A stretch of DNA of 64,000 nt. Origin: Alcanivorax sp. DP30. Lineage in GTDB: Bacteria > Pseudomonadota > Gammaproteobacteria > Pseudomonadales > Alcanivoracaceae. The stretch covers positions 227,816 through 291,815 of the forward strand of contig NZ_WTUY01000005.1 of assembly GCF_009882945.1 (NCBI RefSeq). Reading direction: 5' to 3'. Made by a program: the position numbers and the translations under genes. Positions 8,814-18,042 of this stretch are shown piece after piece (within the stretch, counting starts at the first letter, position 1; each line of letters begins with the position of its first letter). The notes below the pieces were generated by a model. The model searched no databases, was not told the origin of the DNA, and saw only the letters and a list, made by a program, of their open reading frames with translations.

Positions 8814-10307
8814 ATGTCACCACAAGAACTGGATCGTTACGCCCAAGAGGGCTACACCCGTGTTCCGATGGTCCGCGAGGTATTGGCGGATCTGGACACG
8901 CCGTTAACGGCATACCGCAAGCTGGCCCAGGGGCCCTACAGCTATCTGTTTGAATCTGTGCAGGGCGGCGAGCGCTGGGGGCGTTACTCCATTCTCGGTT
9001 TGCCAGCCCGCGAGGTGATTCGCATCACCGGGCAGAAGGTTCAGGTGAGCAATGCAGATGGCGAAACCCTGCTCGACGTGGAGGATCCGATTCGCTGGAT
9101 CGAGAGCTACCGGCAGCAGTATCGCTCCCCGGAACTGCCGGATCTGCCCCGTTTCAACGGTGGGCTGGTGGGCTACTTCGGCTATGACAGCGTACGGTAT
9201 TTCGAACCGCGTCTTGGCCCGGCCCCGGGCAAGGATGTACTCGGCGTGCCGGATATCCTGCTGATGCGTTCCGAGGAAGTGGTGGTGTTCGACAACCTGC
9301 GCGGTGCCCTTTATCTGATCGTGCATGTGGACCCCACCGCGCCAGGGGCGGCGGAAGAGGCTGACTCACGGCTGGATGCACTGGAAAAGCAGCTGCGCGC
9401 CCCGCTGCCCGAGCCCGAGCATACGGTCTATGGTGACCCGGTGGATGAGAGCGATTTCCAGAGTGAATTCCCGGAGGAGCAGTTCAAGGCCGGCGTAGAG
9501 AAGGTGCGTGAGTACATTCTTGCCGGCGATGTGATGCAGGTGGTGCCGGCTCAGCGCATGAGCTGCCCCTTCAAGGCGCCTGCTCTGGATCTGTACCGCG
9601 CCTTGCGTTACCTGAATCCGTCTCCCTACATGTTCTATCTGGATCTGGACGACTTCCATATTGCGGGCTCATCGCCGGAAATTCTGGCTCGGGCCGAGCA
9701 GGGAGCGGTAACCGTGCGTCCCATCGCGGGTACGCGAAAACGCGGCGCTACCGCAGAAGAAGACAGAGCTCTGGAGGCCGATCTGCTGGCGGACCCCAAG
9801 GAAATCGCCGAGCACCTGATGCTGATCGATCTGGGCCGTAATGATGTGGGACGGGTGGCCAAACCGGGCAAGGTAAACCTTACTGACAAGATGGTGGTGG
9901 AACGCTATTCCCACGTGATGCATATCGTCTCCAACGTGGAGGGTGAGCTGAAAGAGGGGCAGGGGCCGCTGGAGGTCCTCAGCGCTACCTTCCCGGCCGG
10001 TACCCTCAGTGGTGCTCCGAAGATCCGTGCCATGGAAATCATTGATGAGCTGGAGCCCACCAAGCGTGGCGTCTATGGCGGCGCGGTAGGGTATATCGGC
10101 TTTAACGGAGATATGGACACGGCCATCGCCATTCGCACGGCGGTGGTGAAGGACGAGCGGCTTTACGTGCAGGCGGGTGCCGGCATCGTGGCTGACTCCG
10201 TGCCCCAGTCGGAATGGGACGAGACCATGAACAAGGCCCGGGCAGTGTTCCGCGCGGTAAACCTGGCATTGGGTGGCCTCAACCTGGCAGACGGAGGGCA
10301 GCGGTAA
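8814..10307 (+). CDS. trpE: Anthranilate synthase component I
   Basis: 497 residues, full length. TrpE makes anthranilate from chorismate using ammonia delivered by TrpG, the first committed step to tryptophan. N-terminal region has [17 protein letters not shown], part of the tryptophan feedback site. The chorismate-binding domain shows [36 protein letters not shown] and [20 protein letters not shown]. Its TAA stop overlaps the trpG start by one base, so both subunits are made from one message. Unlike in Pseudomonas as I recall it, trpE is directly joined to trpG here. Confidence 0.96.
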   Translation: MSPQELDRYAQEGYTRVPMVREVLADLDTPLTAYRKLAQGPYSYLFESVQGGERWGRYSILGLPAREVIRITGQKVQVSNADGETLLDVEDPIRWIESYRQQYRSPELPDLPRFNGGLVGYFGYDSVRYFEPRLGPAPGKDVLGVPDILLMRSEEVVVFDNLRGALYLIVHVDPTAPGAAEEADSRLDALEKQLRAPLPEPEHTVYGDPVDESDFQSEFPEEQFKAGVEKVREYILAGDVMQVVPAQRMSCPFKAPALDLYRALRYLNPSPYMFYLDLDDFHIAGSSPEILARAEQGAVTVRPIAGTRKRGATAEEDRALEADLLADPKEIAEHLMLIDLGRNDVGRVAKPGKVNLTDKMVVERYSHVMHIVSNVEGELKEGQGPLEVLSATFPAGTLSGAPKIRAMEIIDELEPTKRGVYGGAVGYIGFNGDMDTAIAIRTAVVKDERLYVQAGAGIVADSVPQSEWDETMNKARAVFRAVNLALGGLNLADGGQR

Positions 10308-10900
10308 TGCGTGTCTTGATGATCGACAACTACGACAGTTTTACCTACAACCTGGTGCAGTACCTCCAGGAGCTGGGCGCCGAGGTGCTGGTACACCGCA
10401 ATGACCAGATCACCCTTGAAGAGATCGAGGCGCTCAATCCTGACCGGTTGATGGTATCGCCGGGGCCATGCACGCCCAACGAAGCGGGTGTCTCCATCGC
10501 TGCCATCAAGCACTTTGCTGGCAAGCTGCCGATTCTTGGTGTGTGTCTGGGTCACCAGAGTATTGGCCAGGCGTTTGGCGGCAAGGTGGTGCGGGCCCGT
10601 CAGGTGATGCACGGCAAGACCTCGCCGATTTATCACAGTGGCGCCGGCATCTTCCGGGATTTGCCGTCGCCCTACATCGCCACCCGCTATCACTCCCTGG
10701 TCGTGGAAAAGGACAGCCTGCCGGATTGTCTGGAGATCACCGCCTGGACCCAGCTTGAGGATGGCAGCATGGATGAGATCATGGGCATGCGGCACAAGAC
10801 CTTGCCCATCGAAGGCGTGCAGTACCATCCCGAGTCCATCCTGAGTGAGCATGGTCATGCCCTGCTCGACAATTTTCTGAAAGGGGAGCAAGGCGCATGA
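10307..10900 (+). CDS. trpG: Anthranilate synthase component II (glutamine amidotransferase)
   Basis: 197 residues, class I glutamine amidotransferase. Shows [16 protein letters not shown] at the N terminus, nucleophile Cys in [13 protein letters not shown] and the His-Glu pair in [13 protein letters not shown]. It releases ammonia from glutamine for TrpE; homologues may also serve p-aminobenzoate synthesis (pabA). Start ATG 10307 shares one base with the trpE stop, and its TGA overlaps the trpD ATG, so trpE-G-D are tightly coupled. Confidence 0.95.
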   Translation: MRVLMIDNYDSFTYNLVQYLQELGAEVLVHRNDQITLEEIEALNPDRLMVSPGPCTPNEAGVSIAAIKHFAGKLPILGVCLGHQSIGQAFGGKVVRARQVMHGKTSPIYHSGAGIFRDLPSPYIATRYHSLVVEKDSLPDCLEITAWTQLEDGSMDEIMGMRHKTLPIEGVQYHPESILSEHGHALLDNFLKGEQGA

Positions 10901-11940
10901 ATATTCAGGAAGCCCTGGCCAAGGTGGTTGAGCAGATCGATCTGAGCGTGGACGAGATGCAGGACGTGATGCGCCAGATCATGACCGGCGGTGCCACCGA
11001 TGCCCAGATTGGCGGGTTCCTGGTGGCCCTGCGCATGAAGAGCGAATCCCTGGATGAAATTACCGGTGGCGTGCAGGTGATGCGCGAGCTGGTCACCGCG
11101 GTGCCAGTGGAGAACCGCCAGTATCTGGTGGATATCGTGGGCACCGGTGGCGATGGCGCCAACCTGTTCAATGTGTCTTCTGCCAGTGCCTTTGTGGCGG
11201 CCGCTGCTGGCGCCCATGTGGCCAAACACGGTGGCCGTTCGGTGAGCTCCAAAAGTGGCTCTGCCGACCTGCTGGAAACCGCCGGCATCGCCCTGGATCT
11301 GACCCCGGAACAGATCGGTAGCTGTGTGGACAATGTGGGCGTGGGCTTCATGTTTGCCCCCAATCACCACAAGGCCATGAAATACGCGGTGGGCCCGCGC
11401 AAGGAACTGGGCATGCGTACCCTGTTCAATATCCTCGGCCCCATGACCAACCCGGCGGGTGTGCAGCGCCTGGTGCTGGGTGTGTTCAGTGAAAAGCTGT
11501 GTCGGCCCATGGCGGAAGTGATGGGGCGTCTGGGCGCGGAGCACGTGATGGTGGTGCACAGCAAGGACGGGCTGGATGAGATTACCCTTGCCACTCGTAC
11601 CCACGTGGCTGAGTTCAAGGACGGTGCCGTCAGCGAATATGACGTGACGCCGGAAGATCTGGGGCTGGAGTCCGCTTCCCTGGTGGGGCTGGATGTGACC
11701 GATTCGGACAGCTCCCTGGCGCTGATCAAGGATGCACTGGGCAAGCGCAGCAGTGATGCGGCCAACAAGGCGGCAGACATGATTGCACTGAATGCCGGTG
11801 CAGCCATTTATGTGAGCGGGATTACCCGTAGTCACAAAGAGGGGGTACGCATGGCGGAAGACCTGATACACAATGGAGAAGCTGCCGAACGGATGCGTGA
11901 GCTTGCCCAGTTCAGCACCGCCCTCACGGCGGCCGATTAG
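10897..11940 (+). CDS. trpD: Anthranilate phosphoribosyltransferase
   Basis: 347 residues. Transfers phosphoribose from PRPP to anthranilate. Family marks are the glycine-rich PRPP loop [52 protein letters not shown] and [12 protein letters not shown]. Overlaps trpG by four bases. Followed 27 bases later by trpC with an AGGAG site before the next ATG. Confidence 0.96.
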   Translation: MNIQEALAKVVEQIDLSVDEMQDVMRQIMTGGATDAQIGGFLVALRMKSESLDEITGGVQVMRELVTAVPVENRQYLVDIVGTGGDGANLFNVSSASAFVAAAAGAHVAKHGGRSVSSKSGSADLLETAGIALDLTPEQIGSCVDNVGVGFMFAPNHHKAMKYAVGPRKELGMRTLFNILGPMTNPAGVQRLVLGVFSEKLCRPMAEVMGRLGAEHVMVVHSKDGLDEITLATRTHVAEFKDGAVSEYDVTPEDLGLESASLVGLDVTDSDSSLALIKDALGKRSSDAANKAADMIALNAGAAIYVSGITRSHKEGVRMAEDLIHNGEAAERMRELAQFSTALTAAD

Positions 11941-11967
11941 GGTGAACAGGCCCTCAGGAGAGCCAAT

Positions 11968-12765
11968 ATGAGTACAGGGACCATCCTCGACAAGATTATC
12001 GCCCGCAAGCAGGAAGAGATTGCGGTGGGCAAGAACAACTACACTCTCGGTGATCTGCAATCCATGGCAGAGAATCAGGGTAAGCCCCGTGGTTTTGCCC
12101 GTGCCCTGTTTGACCGGGTGCGTGACAAGCAGCCGGCAGTGATTGCCGAAATCAAGAAGGCTTCACCCAGCAAGGGTGTGATCCGGGATGATTTTGATCC
12201 GGTGGCCATTGCCCGCAGTTATGAAAAGAACGGCGCGGCCTGCCTGTCGGTGCTGACCGACCAGGATTTCTTCCAGGGCCACGAAGACTATCTGCGTGCA
12301 GCCCGCAATGCGGTAAGCCTGCCGGTGATCCGCAAGGATTTCATGGTGGATCCTTGGCAGATCTTCGAATCTCGCGCCATGGGTGCCGATGCGGTTCTGC
12401 TGATCGTGGCCGCCTTGTCCGATGCCCAGCTGGATGAGCTGAATCACGCTGCCCAGCAGGCAGGCTGTGATGTGCTGGTGGAAGTGCATACCCAGGACGA
12501 GCTGGAGCGGGCAGTTGCCATGAATGCCGAGCTGATCGGCATCAACAACCGCGATCTGCATACCTTCGAAACCAGCCTCAGCACCACCCTGTCCCTGGCC
12601 GAGCAGGCCCCGGCAGATCGTCTGATCATCACTGAGAGTGGCATCAATAGCGCCGCTGACGTAAAACTGATGCGCAGCAATGGCATCAACAGCTTCCTGG
12701 TGGGTGAGGCCTTCATGCGGGAGGAGGATCCGGGGGTGGCGTTGAAGGCGCTGTTTTTTAATTGA
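11968..12765 (+). CDS. trpC: Indole-3-glycerol phosphate synthase
   Basis: 265 residues, single-function TrpC (no fused TrpF). A TIM barrel that closes the indole ring. Visible: [19 protein letters not shown] (catalytic Lys region), [38 protein letters not shown] and ITESGI. The last codons are unusual: the protein ends LFFN and its TGA stop lies inside the AT-rich repeat arm that starts at 12760, so the repeat has supplied or replaced the gene end. Confidence 0.95.
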   Translation: MSTGTILDKIIARKQEEIAVGKNNYTLGDLQSMAENQGKPRGFARALFDRVRDKQPAVIAEIKKASPSKGVIRDDFDPVAIARSYEKNGAACLSVLTDQDFFQGHEDYLRAARNAVSLPVIRKDFMVDPWQIFESRAMGADAVLLIVAALSDAQLDELNHAAQQAGCDVLVEVHTQDELERAVAMNAELIGINNRDLHTFETSLSTTLSLAEQAPADRLIITESGINSAADVKLMRSNGINSFLVGEAFMREEDPGVALKALFFN

Positions 12766-12796
12766 TAGTTGATAATGGATAATTGATAACTGCGCG
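12760..12796 (+). repeat. AT-rich arm repeat, forward copy over the trpC stop codon
   Basis: Forward copy of the arm family AATTGATAGTTGATAATGG then ATAATTGATAACTGCGCG. The trpC TGA (12763-12765) is part of it. Its inverted partner is at 13273-13309, on the far side of the PchB-like gene and two terminators. Confidence 0.85.
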
Positions 12797-12822
12797 ATCA
12801 GCCTGGGTCGCGGCAGAATGCA

Positions 12823-12856
12823 AAGAGGCCGCGCCCGCACGGGGGCGGCCTTCTGT
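12823..12856 (+). terminator. Intrinsic terminator after the trp operon
   Basis: GC-rich hairpin (AGAGGCCGCGCCC, loop, GGGGGCGGCCTT) followed by CTGTT. It belongs to the same terminator family as those at 13210, 15651 and 40830, all of which are enclosed by the AT-rich arm repeats. Confidence 0.7.
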
Positions 12857-12873
12857 TATGAAAGAGGGAAGAA

Positions 12874-13194
12874 ATGGTCGTTAAGCCCCCGGCTGAGTGC
12901 ACTGGGATGGAAGATATTCGTTCTGAGATCGACAGGATTGATCGCCAGGTCATTGCATTGCTAGGTGAGCGGGCGGGCTATGTGCATGCGGCAGCGGCAT
13001 TCAAGCGCAGTGAGGATGGGGTTCGAGCGCCGGAGCGGTTTCGGACCATGTTGAAATCCCGGCGGGATTGGGCAGAACAGGTAGGGCTGGACGGGGATAT
13101 GGTTGAAAAGCTCTACCGGGACCTGGTGGAGTTCTTCATCCAGAAGGAACTGGGCCAATTCAGGGACAATGGCTCACCACGAGATCGCGGCTAG
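12874..13194 (+). CDS. AroQ-class chorismate mutase family protein, PchB-like
   Basis: 106 residues, all-helical AroQ fold. The N terminus KPPAECTGMEDIRSEIDRID, then QVIALLGERAGYVHAAAAFK and APERFRTMLKSRRDWAE follow the pattern of PchB (isochorismate pyruvate lyase with chorismate mutase activity). No pchA-like isochorismate synthase is nearby, so either chorismate mutase or isochorismate lyase activity is possible. GAGGG precedes ATG 12874. The gene stands alone, with a terminator on each side and AT-rich arm repeats outside those, between trpC and vfr, which are neighbours in Pseudomonas. That arrangement suggests a late insertion. Confidence 0.8.
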   Translation: MVVKPPAECTGMEDIRSEIDRIDRQVIALLGERAGYVHAAAAFKRSEDGVRAPERFRTMLKSRRDWAEQVGLDGDMVEKLYRDLVEFFIQKELGQFRDNGSPRDRG

Positions 13195-13209
13195 TACCGC
13201 TTTAAAACA

Positions 13210-13246
13210 AGGAGGCCGCGCCCAAATCCATGGGCACGGCCTCCTG
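13210..13246. terminator. Bidirectional terminator hairpin after the PchB-like gene
   Basis: Stem GGAGGCCG-C-GCCCA against TGGGC-A-CGGCCTCC with a short loop. It lies between the convergent PchB-like gene and vfr and is a second copy of the hairpin at 12823. Confidence 0.65.
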
Positions 13247-13272
13247 TGCTGTGGGCCTCCATAAAGCCGGCC

Positions 13273-13309
13273 CGCGCAGTTATCAATTATCCATTATCAA
13301 CTATCAATT
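13273..13309 (-). repeat. AT-rich arm repeat, inverted copy next to the vfr stop
   Basis: Exact reverse-complement form (CGCGCAGTTATCAATTATCC, then ATTATCAACTATCAATT) of the arm at 12760. It begins a few bases beyond the vfr stop codon. Confidence 0.85.
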
Positions 13310-13311
13310 GC

Positions 13312-13941
13312 TTACCGGGTGCCGTAAACCACCATGGTCTTGCCCTTCACGGACACCAGACCCTGCTCTTCCAGGTTCTTGAGTACCCGCCCCACCATTT
13401 CCCGGGAGCAGCCGACGATGCGGCCGATTTCCTGGCGGGTGACCTTGATCTGCATGCCGTCCGGGTGGGTCATGGCATCGGGTTGCTTGCACAGGTCCAG
13501 CAGGGTGCCTGCCACTCGGCCGGTCACGTCCAGGAATGCCAGGTCGCCTACCTTGCGGGTAGTCGCGCGCAGGCGGCCGGCGATCTGGGCGGAGACGGCG
13601 AACAGGATGTCAGCGTCTTCCCTGGCCAGTTGCTTGAACTTGGCGTAGCTGACTTCAGCTACTTCGCATTCGGTCTTGGCCTTTACCCAGGCGGAACGGG
13701 ATGGATCGTTTTCAAACAACCCCATCTCGCCAAAGAAGTCCCCCTCATTGAGGTAGGCCATGATCATTTCGCGGCCGTCATCATCCTCAATCATGACGGT
13801 CACAGACCCCTTCAGAATGTAATACAGTGCATCTGACTCATCCCCGGCATAGATAATTGTGCTTTTCGCCGGATATTTGCGACGGTGACAATTGGCCAGG
13901 AAATGGTCCAGATTTGGAATAATTTTGTTGCCTTCAGTCAT
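13312..13941 (-). CDS. vfr: Vfr/CRP-type cAMP-responsive transcription regulator
   Basis: 209 residues, close to CRP and Pseudomonas Vfr in size. N-terminal cyclic-nucleotide-binding beta roll with the phosphate-binding cassette [20 protein letters not shown], long dimer helix, then the [23 protein letters not shown]. Neighbours trpC, osmC and speD match the vfr locus of Pseudomonas. It is transcribed divergently from osmC. CRP-family regulators bind DNA with cAMP; targets here are not visible. Confidence 0.93.
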   Translation of the reverse strand: MTEGNKIIPNLDHFLANCHRRKYPAKSTIIYAGDESDALYYILKGSVTVMIEDDDGREMIMAYLNEGDFFGEMGLFENDPSRSAWVKAKTECEVAEVSYAKFKQLAREDADILFAVSAQIAGRLRATTRKVGDLAFLDVTGRVAGTLLDLCKQPDAMTHPDGMQIKVTRQEIGRIVGCSREMVGRVLKNLEEQGLVSVKGKTMVVYGTR

Positions 13942-14218
13942 GGGCGCTCAGTCTTAAGCCAGAAGAATGTCTTAGCCAATAAGACCATGGATATTGCCTG
14001 TTTTTCTGAGGTATGCCAAGGGAACTGGCTCTCACTCTCGGTTTTCGCGGGCCCAGTGGCAGTAAAGGCAGGATAAACCCCTTCGAAAGAGGGGGCGCCT
14101 GTTGCGCAGAACGGTTGTCGGTGGTGGCGAAAAGGGGGTGGCTAAGCCACGCCGCTATGGTACTCTGCGCGCCTTTTTACGGGGTTGCTCCCCGGACGAA
14201 CAGACTCAGGAGACGGCC

Positions 14219-14635
14219 ATGAAAGCAGTGGTGCAGTGGCAGGGAGAAGCCTGCTACGAAGGGCAGACAGAAAGCGGCCATACGGTGCTGATGGATGGCC
14301 CTCCGGATCATGGCGGCCAGAACCGCGGTCCCCGGCCCATGGAGACCCTGTTGCTGGGCGTCGGTGGTTGTTCGTCCTTTGATGTGGTGCATATCCTGAA
14401 GAAGTCCCGCCAGGACGTCACCGACTGCCGCTGTGAGATCAGCGCGGAGCGTGTGGATGAAGTGCCGGCAGTGTTCAGCAAGATTCATCTGCACTTCGTT
14501 GTCAGCGGAAATAACCTGAAAGAGAATCAGGTCAAGCGTGCCGTTGAGCTGTCTGCCGAGAAGTATTGCTCCGCGAGCATTATGCTGGGCCGTGCTGGTG
14601 TTGAGATCACCCATAGTTATACCATTGACGCCTGA
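14219..14635 (+). CDS. OsmC family peroxiredoxin-like protein
   Basis: 138 residues. OsmC/YhfA-type fold with the expected two cysteines: one in LLLGVGGCSSFDVVHIL and one in SAEKYCSASIML, which reduce organic hydroperoxides in active members. ATG 14219 is chosen since the family begins MKAVVQW-like and a GGAGACGG site precedes it. The order vfr-osmC-speD is conserved in Pseudomonas as I recall. It lacks any signal peptide. Confidence 0.88.
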   Translation: MKAVVQWQGEACYEGQTESGHTVLMDGPPDHGGQNRGPRPMETLLLGVGGCSSFDVVHILKKSRQDVTDCRCEISAERVDEVPAVFSKIHLHFVVSGNNLKENQVKRAVELSAEKYCSASIMLGRAGVEITHSYTIDA

Positions 14636-14744
14636 CGGAAAACGGTCAGGATACAGTTTCCCGGCAATCGCCGGGGCAAGGACGAGATGACAGTTGTCTC
14701 GTGACCAGGTCGCCGCCGTGGGGCGGTAATGTGTTAGTTCTAAT

Positions 14745-15581
14745 GTGGCGGTGAAACGCCCGTGGGGTACGGCTGTGGTGAAAGATCCCAATCCCAAGAT
14801 TACGGTTCACGGTTTCAATAACCTGACCAAATCCTTGAGCTTCAATATTTTTGATATTGCTTACGCGAAGACCGAGCAGCACCGTAAGGAATACATCGAA
14901 TATATTGATGAGCTGTATAACGCTGAGCGTCTTACAGAGATTCTCACCAATGTGACCAAGATCATTGGCGCCAATATTCTCAATGTGGCTCGTCAGGATT
15001 ACGACCCGCAGGGTGCCAGCGTGACCATGCTGATCGCCGAGCACGAGACACCGCCGGACGGTACCGACTGGGATGAGGAAGCTCCCGGTCCGTTGCCGGA
15101 TACCGTGGTGGCCCACCTGGACAAGAGCCATGTGACCGTGCACACCTATCCGGAATCCCATCCGGACAACGGCATTTCCACCTTCCGGGTGGATGTGGAT
15201 GTGTCCACCTGTGGGGTGATTTCACCGCTGCGCGCGCTGAACTACCTGATCCACAGTTTTGATTCCGACATCGTGACCGTGGACTACCGGGTGCGTGGTA
15301 TGACCCGTGATCTGGACGGCACCAAGCACTACATTGATCACGACATCAACTCGATCCAGAACTTCCTGACCGAAGATACCCAGAACGCCTATCAGATGAT
15401 CGACGTGAACGTCTATCAGGAGAACATCTTCCATACCAAGATGTTGCTGAAGGATTTCGACATCGATAACTATCTGTTTGGTGCCGGTAGCGACGAATTC
15501 GAACAGGATGAGCTGGATCAGATCGAAGAGCGCCTCAAGACCGAGATGCTGGAGATCTTTTACAGCCGTAATCTGGGCTGA
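14745..15581 (+). CDS. speD: S-adenosylmethionine decarboxylase proenzyme
   Basis: E. coli-type AdoMetDC (about 265-280 residues). It decarboxylates AdoMet to supply aminopropyl groups for spermidine and uses a pyruvoyl cofactor made by self-cleavage, here probably in [20 protein letters not shown]. Other marks: [18 protein letters not shown] and [16 protein letters not shown]. The start is uncertain: only GTG codons are available (14745, 14751, 14775, 14778); the latest best matches the family length. Convergent with coq7 across a nested palindrome. Confidence 0.93.
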   Translation: MAVKRPWGTAVVKDPNPKITVHGFNNLTKSLSFNIFDIAYAKTEQHRKEYIEYIDELYNAERLTEILTNVTKIIGANILNVARQDYDPQGASVTMLIAEHETPPDGTDWDEEAPGPLPDTVVAHLDKSHVTVHTYPESHPDNGISTFRVDVDVSTCGVISPLRALNYLIHSFDSDIVTVDYRVRGMTRDLDGTKHYIDHDINSIQNFLTEDTQNAYQMIDVNVYQENIFHTKMLLKDFDIDNYLFGAGSDEFEQDELDQIEERLKTEMLEIFYSRNLG

Positions 15582-15587
15582 ATGAAG

Positions 15588-15748
15588 AATTGATAGTTGA
15601 TAATGGATAATTGATAACGTCGCTGGCCAGACCCGTGGTTACTAAAACGCAAGAGGCCGCGCCCAGAGATTGGGCGCGGCCTCTTTGTTTTCTGCTACAA
15701 CCCATTCTGATCGCGCAGTTATCAATTATCCATTATCAACTATCAATT
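15588..15748. repeat. Nested palindrome between speD and coq7: two inverted AT-rich arms around a terminator
   Basis: Forward arm 15588-15618 and inverted arm 15712-15748 enclose a 15-bp perfect hairpin (15651-15665 with 15671-15685). The inverted arm runs into the coq7 stop codon, which shares bases with it. It is the cleanest example of the composite element that also occurs at 12760-13309 and 40767-40923. Confidence 0.85.
15651..15692. terminator. Strong bidirectional terminator between speD and coq7
   Basis: Perfect 15-bp stem AAGAGGCCGCGCCCA / TGGGCGCGGCCTCTT with a 5-base loop, followed by TGTTTTC on the + strand and preceded by AAAACG, which gives a T-run on the other strand. Confidence 0.85.
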
Positions 15749-16410
15749 CAGATTCTATAGGTTGTAAACGTCATCACCTTGCTCATCAATGTCATGGCGT
15801 GGCGGATGGGTGGGGGCAGGTCGGCGCCGCCAGCGTCTTTGGCGGTGACAGCGTGTTTGAGCTCGTCGGTTTTCATCTGTTCGAGGATAGCGCGGGTGCG
15901 CAGATCGCTTTCCGGGACCTGGTAAAGATGGGCTTCCAGGTGTTTCACCACCTGGTTTTCCGTCTCTGAGACAAAGCCCAGGCTCCAGCGATCACCGATC
16001 AGCCCGGCAGTGGCACCCATGGCGTAGCTCATGGCATAGAAGATCGGATTAAGTTTGCTGGGTGCGCCGCCCAATTCGCGAATTCGCTCCTCACACCAGG
16101 CCAGATGATCTTCTTCTTCCCTGGCCGCTTCTTCCATCGAGTGACGGATATGCGGCAGGCTGGCGGTGCTGGCCTGGCCCTGATACAGCGCCTGGGCACA
16201 GACTTCCCCGGTGTGGTTGATGCGCATCAGACCCATGACATGGCGGCGCTGCTCCGAGGGCAGGGTGCCGGGCTGTTCGACACTGCCGGGGCTGTTCGGT
16301 GTCGCAGTGGGTGCACGTTCGGCCTGAATGGTGCCCGGTGTCAGGGTACGCAAGGCATTGTCGGCACGGGCCAGCAGGCGATCAATGGGGGTAAGTCGGC
16401 GTTCAGTCAT
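15748..16410 (-). CDS. coq7: 2-nonaprenyl-3-methyl-6-methoxy-1,4-benzoquinol hydroxylase (Coq7/UbiF-type)
   Basis: 220 residues. Di-iron carboxylate hydroxylase that adds the C6 hydroxyl in ubiquinone synthesis. Iron ligands are visible in RINHTGEVCAQALYQGQ, EEAAREEEDHLAWCEERI and the C-terminal QMKTDELKHA. ATG 16410 (MTERRLTPIDRLLARAD) is preferred over an upstream codon because the family starts there. The gene order speD-coq7 matches Pseudomonas. Its stop overlaps the AT-rich arm at 15748. Confidence 0.92.
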   Translation of the reverse strand: MTERRLTPIDRLLARADNALRTLTPGTIQAERAPTATPNSPGSVEQPGTLPSEQRRHVMGLMRINHTGEVCAQALYQGQASTASLPHIRHSMEEAAREEEDHLAWCEERIRELGGAPSKLNPIFYAMSYAMGATAGLIGDRWSLGFVSETENQVVKHLEAHLYQVPESDLRTRAILEQMKTDELKHAVTAKDAGGADLPPPIRHAMTLMSKVMTFTTYRI

Positions 16411-16566
16411 GGGGTCCGCAGCATGCAACACGCATGAAAGTGGGTGGAGTTCTAGTGTAGCCTAAGAGCTTCCGATGAAGCACCCTTTGCACTTGATCCT
16501 GAACAATAACAAAAGGATATTGCTGTCCCGCGTGAAGGCCTGTTGCGTGCAGCGTAAAGCAAAACC

Positions 16567-18042
16567 ATGAGTGATCTTAACGACCTGAGAATGTTGCTGG
16601 ATTCCCGCTATCCCATTGTGGTGATCGAGACCTGGGAAGAATTGCGGGCACTGGATCTGATCCGACGGCTGGGGATGAAAGAAGGGCGACCGGTGTTCGC
16701 CTGGACGTCGGTGGATGGCATGCGGCGGCTGGAATTTGATGACGTGCCCAGTCAGAAACACACGGTGGAACCGGACGCAGTACTGGGACAGATACGAGGG
16801 ACCAACCAGCCGGGCATTTATGCGCTTTGTGATATTCATCCTTTTTTGAAAGACGAACCCAAGAACGTGCGTCTGCTCAAGGAGATCGCGCTTCATCACG
16901 AGCGGCTGCAGCATTCGCTGGTGCTGATCAGCCACCAGTTCGATATTCCCCCGGAAATTCGCCGCTACTCGGCGCGCTTCACCCTGTCCATGCCGGATGA
17001 AAAGCAGCTTGAACATATCGTTCAGGATGAGGCGCGACGCTTCAAGCAGGAGAAAGGGGAGCGGGTACGAGCGGATCGGGAATCCCTGGATCGACTGATC
17101 CGCAACCTGCGAGGCTTGAGTGTGGAAGATGCGCGCAAGCTGGCCCGTGGGGCGATTCTGCATGATGGCGCCATTACGGAGGCAGACCTGCCGGAGGTGA
17201 ACAAGGCCAAGTTTGCCCTGATGGAAATGGATGGCGTGCTTAGCTACGAGTATGACACCGAGAGTTTTGCCAATGTGGGTGGCTTGCAGGGGCTCAAACG
17301 TTGGTTGGGCAAACGCGAGAAGGCCTTCCATGGTGAAAGCGATATTGATTCTCCCCGCGGCGTGATGCTGGTGGGGGTGCAGGGCGGCGGCAAGAGCCTG
17401 GCGGCCAAATCCGTGGCCGGCCTGTGGGGGTTGCCGTTGCTGCGCCTGGACATGGGGGCCATCTACAACAAGTTCTTCGGTGAATCCGAGCGCAATGTAC
17501 GCGAAGCCCTGAAGATGGCCGAAACCATGTCGCCCTGTGTGCTGTGGATCGACGAGATTGAAAAGGGTATCGCCGTGGGGGACAACGACGGCGGGACTTC
17601 CCGTCGGGTGCTGGGCACCCTGTTGACCTGGATGGCGGAAAACCAGAGCAAGGTATTCATGGTGGCCACCGCCAACGATATTGAACGGCTGCCGCCAGAG
17701 CTGATCCGCAAGGGGCGCCTGGATGAGATTTTCTTTGTGGACCTGCCTGATGCGCAGGTGCGTGAGGTGATTTTCCGGATCCACCTGGGCAAGCGTGGAC
17801 AGCGGCCAGAGCAGTTCGATTTGCCGGCACTGGCGGTGGCCAGTGATGGGTTTACCGGTGCCGAAATTGAGCAGGCGGTGGTGGCCGGATTGTACAGCGC
17901 CGGGGCTGCCGAGCAGTCTCTTGATCAGGCGCTGCTGGAGGCCGAACTGGCGGCGACCGTGCCGCTGTCGGTGACCATGGCCGAGCCGTTGGCAAGACTG
18001 CGGCACTGGTGTCAGGGCAGGGCCGTCAATGCCGGTGCTTGA
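16567..18042 (+). CDS. AAA family ATPase, Ycf46-like
   Basis: 491 residues. An N-terminal domain of about 220 residues begins LNDLRMLLDSRYPIVVIET, the typical start of Ycf46-type ATPases. The AAA module has Walker A GVQGGGKSLAAK, Walker B CVLWIDEIEKG, a sensor-1 region MVATANDIERLPPELIRKGR with the arginine finger motif, and a C-terminal lid GFTGAEIEQAVVAG. In cyanobacteria Ycf46 has been linked to CO2 uptake; in gammaproteobacteria its job is not known. The downstream AraC gene overlaps its end by 14 bases. Confidence 0.82.
   Translation: MSDLNDLRMLLDSRYPIVVIETWEELRALDLIRRLGMKEGRPVFAWTSVDGMRRLEFDDVPSQKHTVEPDAVLGQIRGTNQPGIYALCDIHPFLKDEPKNVRLLKEIALHHERLQHSLVLISHQFDIPPEIRRYSARFTLSMPDEKQLEHIVQDEARRFKQEKGERVRADRESLDRLIRNLRGLSVEDARKLARGAILHDGAITEADLPEVNKAKFALMEMDGVLSYEYDTESFANVGGLQGLKRWLGKREKAFHGESDIDSPRGVMLVGVQGGGKSLAAKSVAGLWGLPLLRLDMGAIYNKFFGESERNVREALKMAETMSPCVLWIDEIEKGIAVGDNDGGTSRRVLGTLLTWMAENQSKVFMVATANDIERLPPELIRKGRLDEIFFVDLPDAQVREVIFRIHLGKRGQRPEQFDLPALAVASDGFTGAEIEQAVVAGLYSAGAAEQSLDQALLEAELAATVPLSVTMAEPLARLRHWCQGRAVNAGA

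Noticed and set aside
16462-18006. Long open frame on the minus strand opposite the AAA ATPase gene
   Set aside because: It mirrors the codon structure of the true gene, gives a Gln/His-rich protein without domains, and lacks a ribosome site. The same holds for frames opposite cyoB, purH, accC and the PPi-PFK gene.
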